64,000 nt of DNA, taken from Gemmatimonadota bacterium. GTDB lineage: Bacteria > Gemmatimonadota > Gemmatimonadetes > Gemmatimonadales > Gemmatimonadaceae. Positions 62,247 through 64,000 of this stretch are shown here, one piece after another. The translations under genes and the position numbers were made by a program. Numbering within the stretch: the first letter of the stretch is position 1; each line of letters starts with the position of its first letter. Below the pieces are notes generated by a model. The model saw nothing but the letters and a program-made list of their open reading frames with translations. It was not told the DNA's origin and did no database searches. The DNA lies in assembly GCA_947471365.1 (NCBI GenBank), contig CANIWQ010000002.1, positions 1 to 64,000 of the forward strand. Reading direction: 5' to 3'.

Positions 62247-63548
62247 TTAAACCGTTGGAAACTCGTTGGCCGCGGTCCGTTCCACCGAGCGCTGGCCAGC
62301 GGCGGTGCCGTCGAACGTGCGCATACCGGGGTGCCACACCTCGGTGCGATGACGTCCATTCCGCTTGGCCACGTAAAGCGCCTCGTCGGCGCGCGCAATA
62401 AGCGTCTTCGCCACCTGATCGCTGCGCGCCGCTTTCGATGCGATGCCAATACTCACCGTGATTTTGCGATTCGGCCCAAGGCTCGCGAATGGGCGCGTCT
62501 CGAACGCGTGATGGATGCGCTCGGCCAGAATCGTGGCGCCTTCTATTTCCGTATCGGGCGCGAGAATTTCGAACTCCTCGCCGCCAATGCGCGCCACGAC
62601 GTCGCCGAGGCGCGCGGTGTCGCGCAGGAGCGCTCCCATCTCGCGAAGTACTTCGTCACCGGTGAGGTGGCCAAACTCGTCGTTCACCAGCTTGAAGTGA
62701 TCCACGTCAATCGCCAACACGGCCATCGGGTGCGTGCCGCGCAACGCGCGTGATACTTCGCGTGTGGTCAGTTGCTCAAAGCCGCGACGATTGAAGCACC
62801 CCGTCACGGGATCGGTGAGCACGATCGTCTCGAGATGCGTGCGCATTTTATTGTACGCGCGCCCCACGACGGTGATGGCGTCTGGCATATGATCGAATTT
62901 TTCGTCGTAGCCTTCGCTGAAATCACCATCCTGCACGCGTTCGAATAGCTGGATGATCCGGACGAGGCGTTTGGTCATCTGTCCCTGTAGCCGCGCGAAC
63001 AACAGCGCACCGACCATGAACAGCGCGAGATTCCAGAGCTGCTCGGCCGGCGCCTCGAATCCACCCATCTCCGCGGCCGCCAGCACCACGAACGTATAGG
63101 CCACACCGATCACAATCAGAGTGAAGACGGTCGCTTTGGATCCGAAGTACAGCTGCGTGAGCTGCACCGTAAATATCGAGAGGATGAGGCCCCGCGCGTA
63201 TTCAGCCGGCGGCGTCACCACGAACAGCATCCCGAACAGCAGCATCATGTCGGCAAGCACCGCCATTGCCACGGCACGCCTTCCCGCGGTGCCACGCCGG
63301 CGAATCACGGCGCAGAACAATTCGTTCGCGAGGAGATAGGTGGCGATCATCCCCAGCCCAATCAGCAAAGCAGGGTGCACGCCGATACGACGCGCGACTA
63401 CGGAGTTGGACGCGATCACCCCACCCCATTTCAGCGCCGTCGTGCCAAGGCCAACCACCAGCACGAAGGAACGACGAAACTTCCCCTGCCACAGGAGAAT
63501 TTCGGCGCCAGATAACTGCGTCTCGACTGCCGAGAGATCGGTGCTCAC
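62247..63548 (-). CDS. Membrane diguanylate cyclase (GGDEF protein)
   Basis: 433 residues. Residues about 25-205: six membrane helices (a MASE-like sensor). A HAMP-like or linker stretch follows, then the GGDEF domain with FNRRGFEQL, IDVDHFKLVNDEFGHLTGDE, the active GGEEF motif and an inhibitory RxxD (RLGD) five residues before it, so feedback by c-di-GMP is expected. GTG 63548 is the start. Makes cyclic di-GMP in response to an unknown membrane signal. Confidence 0.88.
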   Translation of the reverse strand: MSTDLSAVETQLSGAEILLWQGKFRRSFVLVVGLGTTALKWGGVIASNSVVARRIGVHPALLIGLGMIATYLLANELFCAVIRRRGTAGRRAVAMAVLADMMLLFGMLFVVTPPAEYARGLILSIFTVQLTQLYFGSKATVFTLIVIGVAYTFVVLAAAEMGGFEAPAEQLWNLALFMVGALLFARLQGQMTKRLVRIIQLFERVQDGDFSEGYDEKFDHMPDAITVVGRAYNKMRTHLETIVLTDPVTGCFNRRGFEQLTTREVSRALRGTHPMAVLAIDVDHFKLVNDEFGHLTGDEVLREMGALLRDTARLGDVVARIGGEEFEILAPDTEIEGATILAERIHHAFETRPFASLGPNRKITVSIGIASKAARSDQVAKTLIARADEALYVAKRNGRHRTEVWHPGMRTFDGTAAGQRSVERTAANEFPTV

Positions 63549-63654
63549 GTCTCACGCGCGGAAGGGGGGCAACTTTACTAATGGTAAAGACGCAGCTTCC
63601 CCCTCAGAGGCAACCTGTTTGCCACTCCAATCCCCCACGACTCCCCAACGACCG

Positions 63655-64000
63655 TTAGAACTTGGCCTCGAGGTACACGTCGAACCGCCATTGCTTGGCT
63701 GGATACAGGCCGCGGGCCAGATCCATGCGGATGAGACCGTCGAGCATCGAAATACCTGCGCCGGCGCCTGACATTGGACGCCCGGGATTCGAAAAATCTT
63801 TGCGATCCCCGGCCCAGCCGATGTCGCCGAACACCACCGGCCGCACGCCAATGTTCCCGAGTCCCAACTCGGCGCGCGCCATCCAGAAGGCGTCTCCGCT
63901 CGCGGTGAGCCCGGTCTGTCCGCGCACCGTCTGGAGCCCACCCAAATAGAACTTCCGCTGCACCGGTACCGAGCCGGTCGTGTAGCCAGCCGCGCCATTC
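63655..64000 (-). CDS. C-terminal part of a BamA/Omp85-like outer-membrane protein (5' part outside window)
   Basis: About 115 residues at the window end. Beta-barrel strands with FYLGGLQTVRG (an Omp85-type FxxGGxxxxRG motif), PVVFGDIGWAGD, GAGISMLDGLIRMDLARGL and a C-terminal WRFDVYLEAKF ending in Phe, the outer-membrane assembly signal. It is probably a surface antigen/BamA-like assembly or haemolysin-secretion protein. Confidence 0.75.
   Translation of the reverse strand, partial: NGAAGYTTGSVPVQRKFYLGGLQTVRGQTGLTASGDAFWMARAELGLGNIGVRPVVFGDIGWAGDRKDFSNPGRPMSGAGAGISMLDGLIRMDLARGLYPAKQWRFDVYLEAKF

Noticed and set aside
63549-63654. Stretch before the GGDEF gene resembling a GEMM (c-di-GMP) riboswitch (GGCAA, a small hairpin, GACGCA)
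   Set aside because: The likeness is on the plus strand, opposite to the GGDEF gene; the hairpin loop is not GNRA and the second half of the motif is missing.
1-64000. tRNA, rRNA, CRISPR, prophage or insertion elements
   Set aside because: No cloverleaf-like sequence, regular spaced repeats, transposase or integrase motif was recognised by reading; a tRNA and repeat search would settle this.

Overview
The window is GC-rich, densely packed chromosomal DNA. It carries many secreted or outer-membrane proteins of kinds common in Gemmatimonadota: a VPS10/BNR-repeat exoprotein, a DUF5916 beta-barrel protein, a plug-type carboxypeptidase-regulatory protein, GT-C mannosyltransferase-like proteins, and a kinase-TPR remnant ended by a strong hairpin. 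I therefore infer a Gemmatimonadota-like (Gemmatimonadaceae-like) bacterium. No rRNA, tRNA, CRISPR array, insertion sequence or phage gene was recognised.

Layout. 1-2.4 kb: the end of a molybdenum-hydroxylase operon, whose iron-sulfur subunit has a TGA exactly at a cluster cysteine; a DUF2239/SnoaL operon with a consensus promoter inside an operator-like palindrome; and a deleted Ser/Thr-kinase remnant. 2.4-17.1 kb: housekeeping and secreted enzymes, namely a VPS10-like exoprotein, an SDR, an amino-acid permease divergent from dimethylargininase, an M20 peptidase, a DUF5916 protein, a CBS protein, a ChbG/YdjC-like hydrolase and a tandem-domain M42-like peptidase.

17.2-41.7 kb: about 20 minus-strand genes, mostly with 4-8 base overlaps, forming one long cell-surface polysaccharide operon. 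Transcription runs from a MOT1-type transporter and an FAD oxidoreductase through three GT-C membrane glycosyltransferases. It then reaches RfbF, RfbG and RfbH (CDP-3,6-dideoxy-4-keto sugar), a NeuB-SAF-cupin fusion, an acetolactate-synthase-like ThDP enzyme, RfbS (CDP-paratose synthase) and RfbE (CDP-tyvelose epimerase). The last part holds an RfbV-like and a GtrB-like glycosyltransferase, an RmlC-like epimerase, two more sugar epimerases/reductases, a flippase, an Fe-type alcohol dehydrogenase and an FkbM methyltransferase. The Rfb genes give a nearly complete CDP-tyvelose pathway. The ThDP enzyme and the PEP-condensing NeuB-cupin are not needed for tyvelose and suggest a second, branched or higher-carbon sugar; this is the most interesting part of the window.

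41.7-64 kb: a NatAB-like ABC exporter; a plug-domain protein whose start codon lies in the loop of a perfect inverted repeat; another GT-C enzyme with bacilliredoxin, a GroES-like protein and an M24 peptidase; an exported esterase / RidA / penicillin-acylase / signal peptidase I run; a lysine-rich SWIB protein; DNase IV; a REC-HisKA protein lacking a kinase ATPase domain; a lipoprotein; P5C dehydrogenase (pruA) behind an inverted repeat; a PhzF protein; a diguanylate cyclase; and the C-terminus of a BamA-like outer-membrane protein cut by the window edge.
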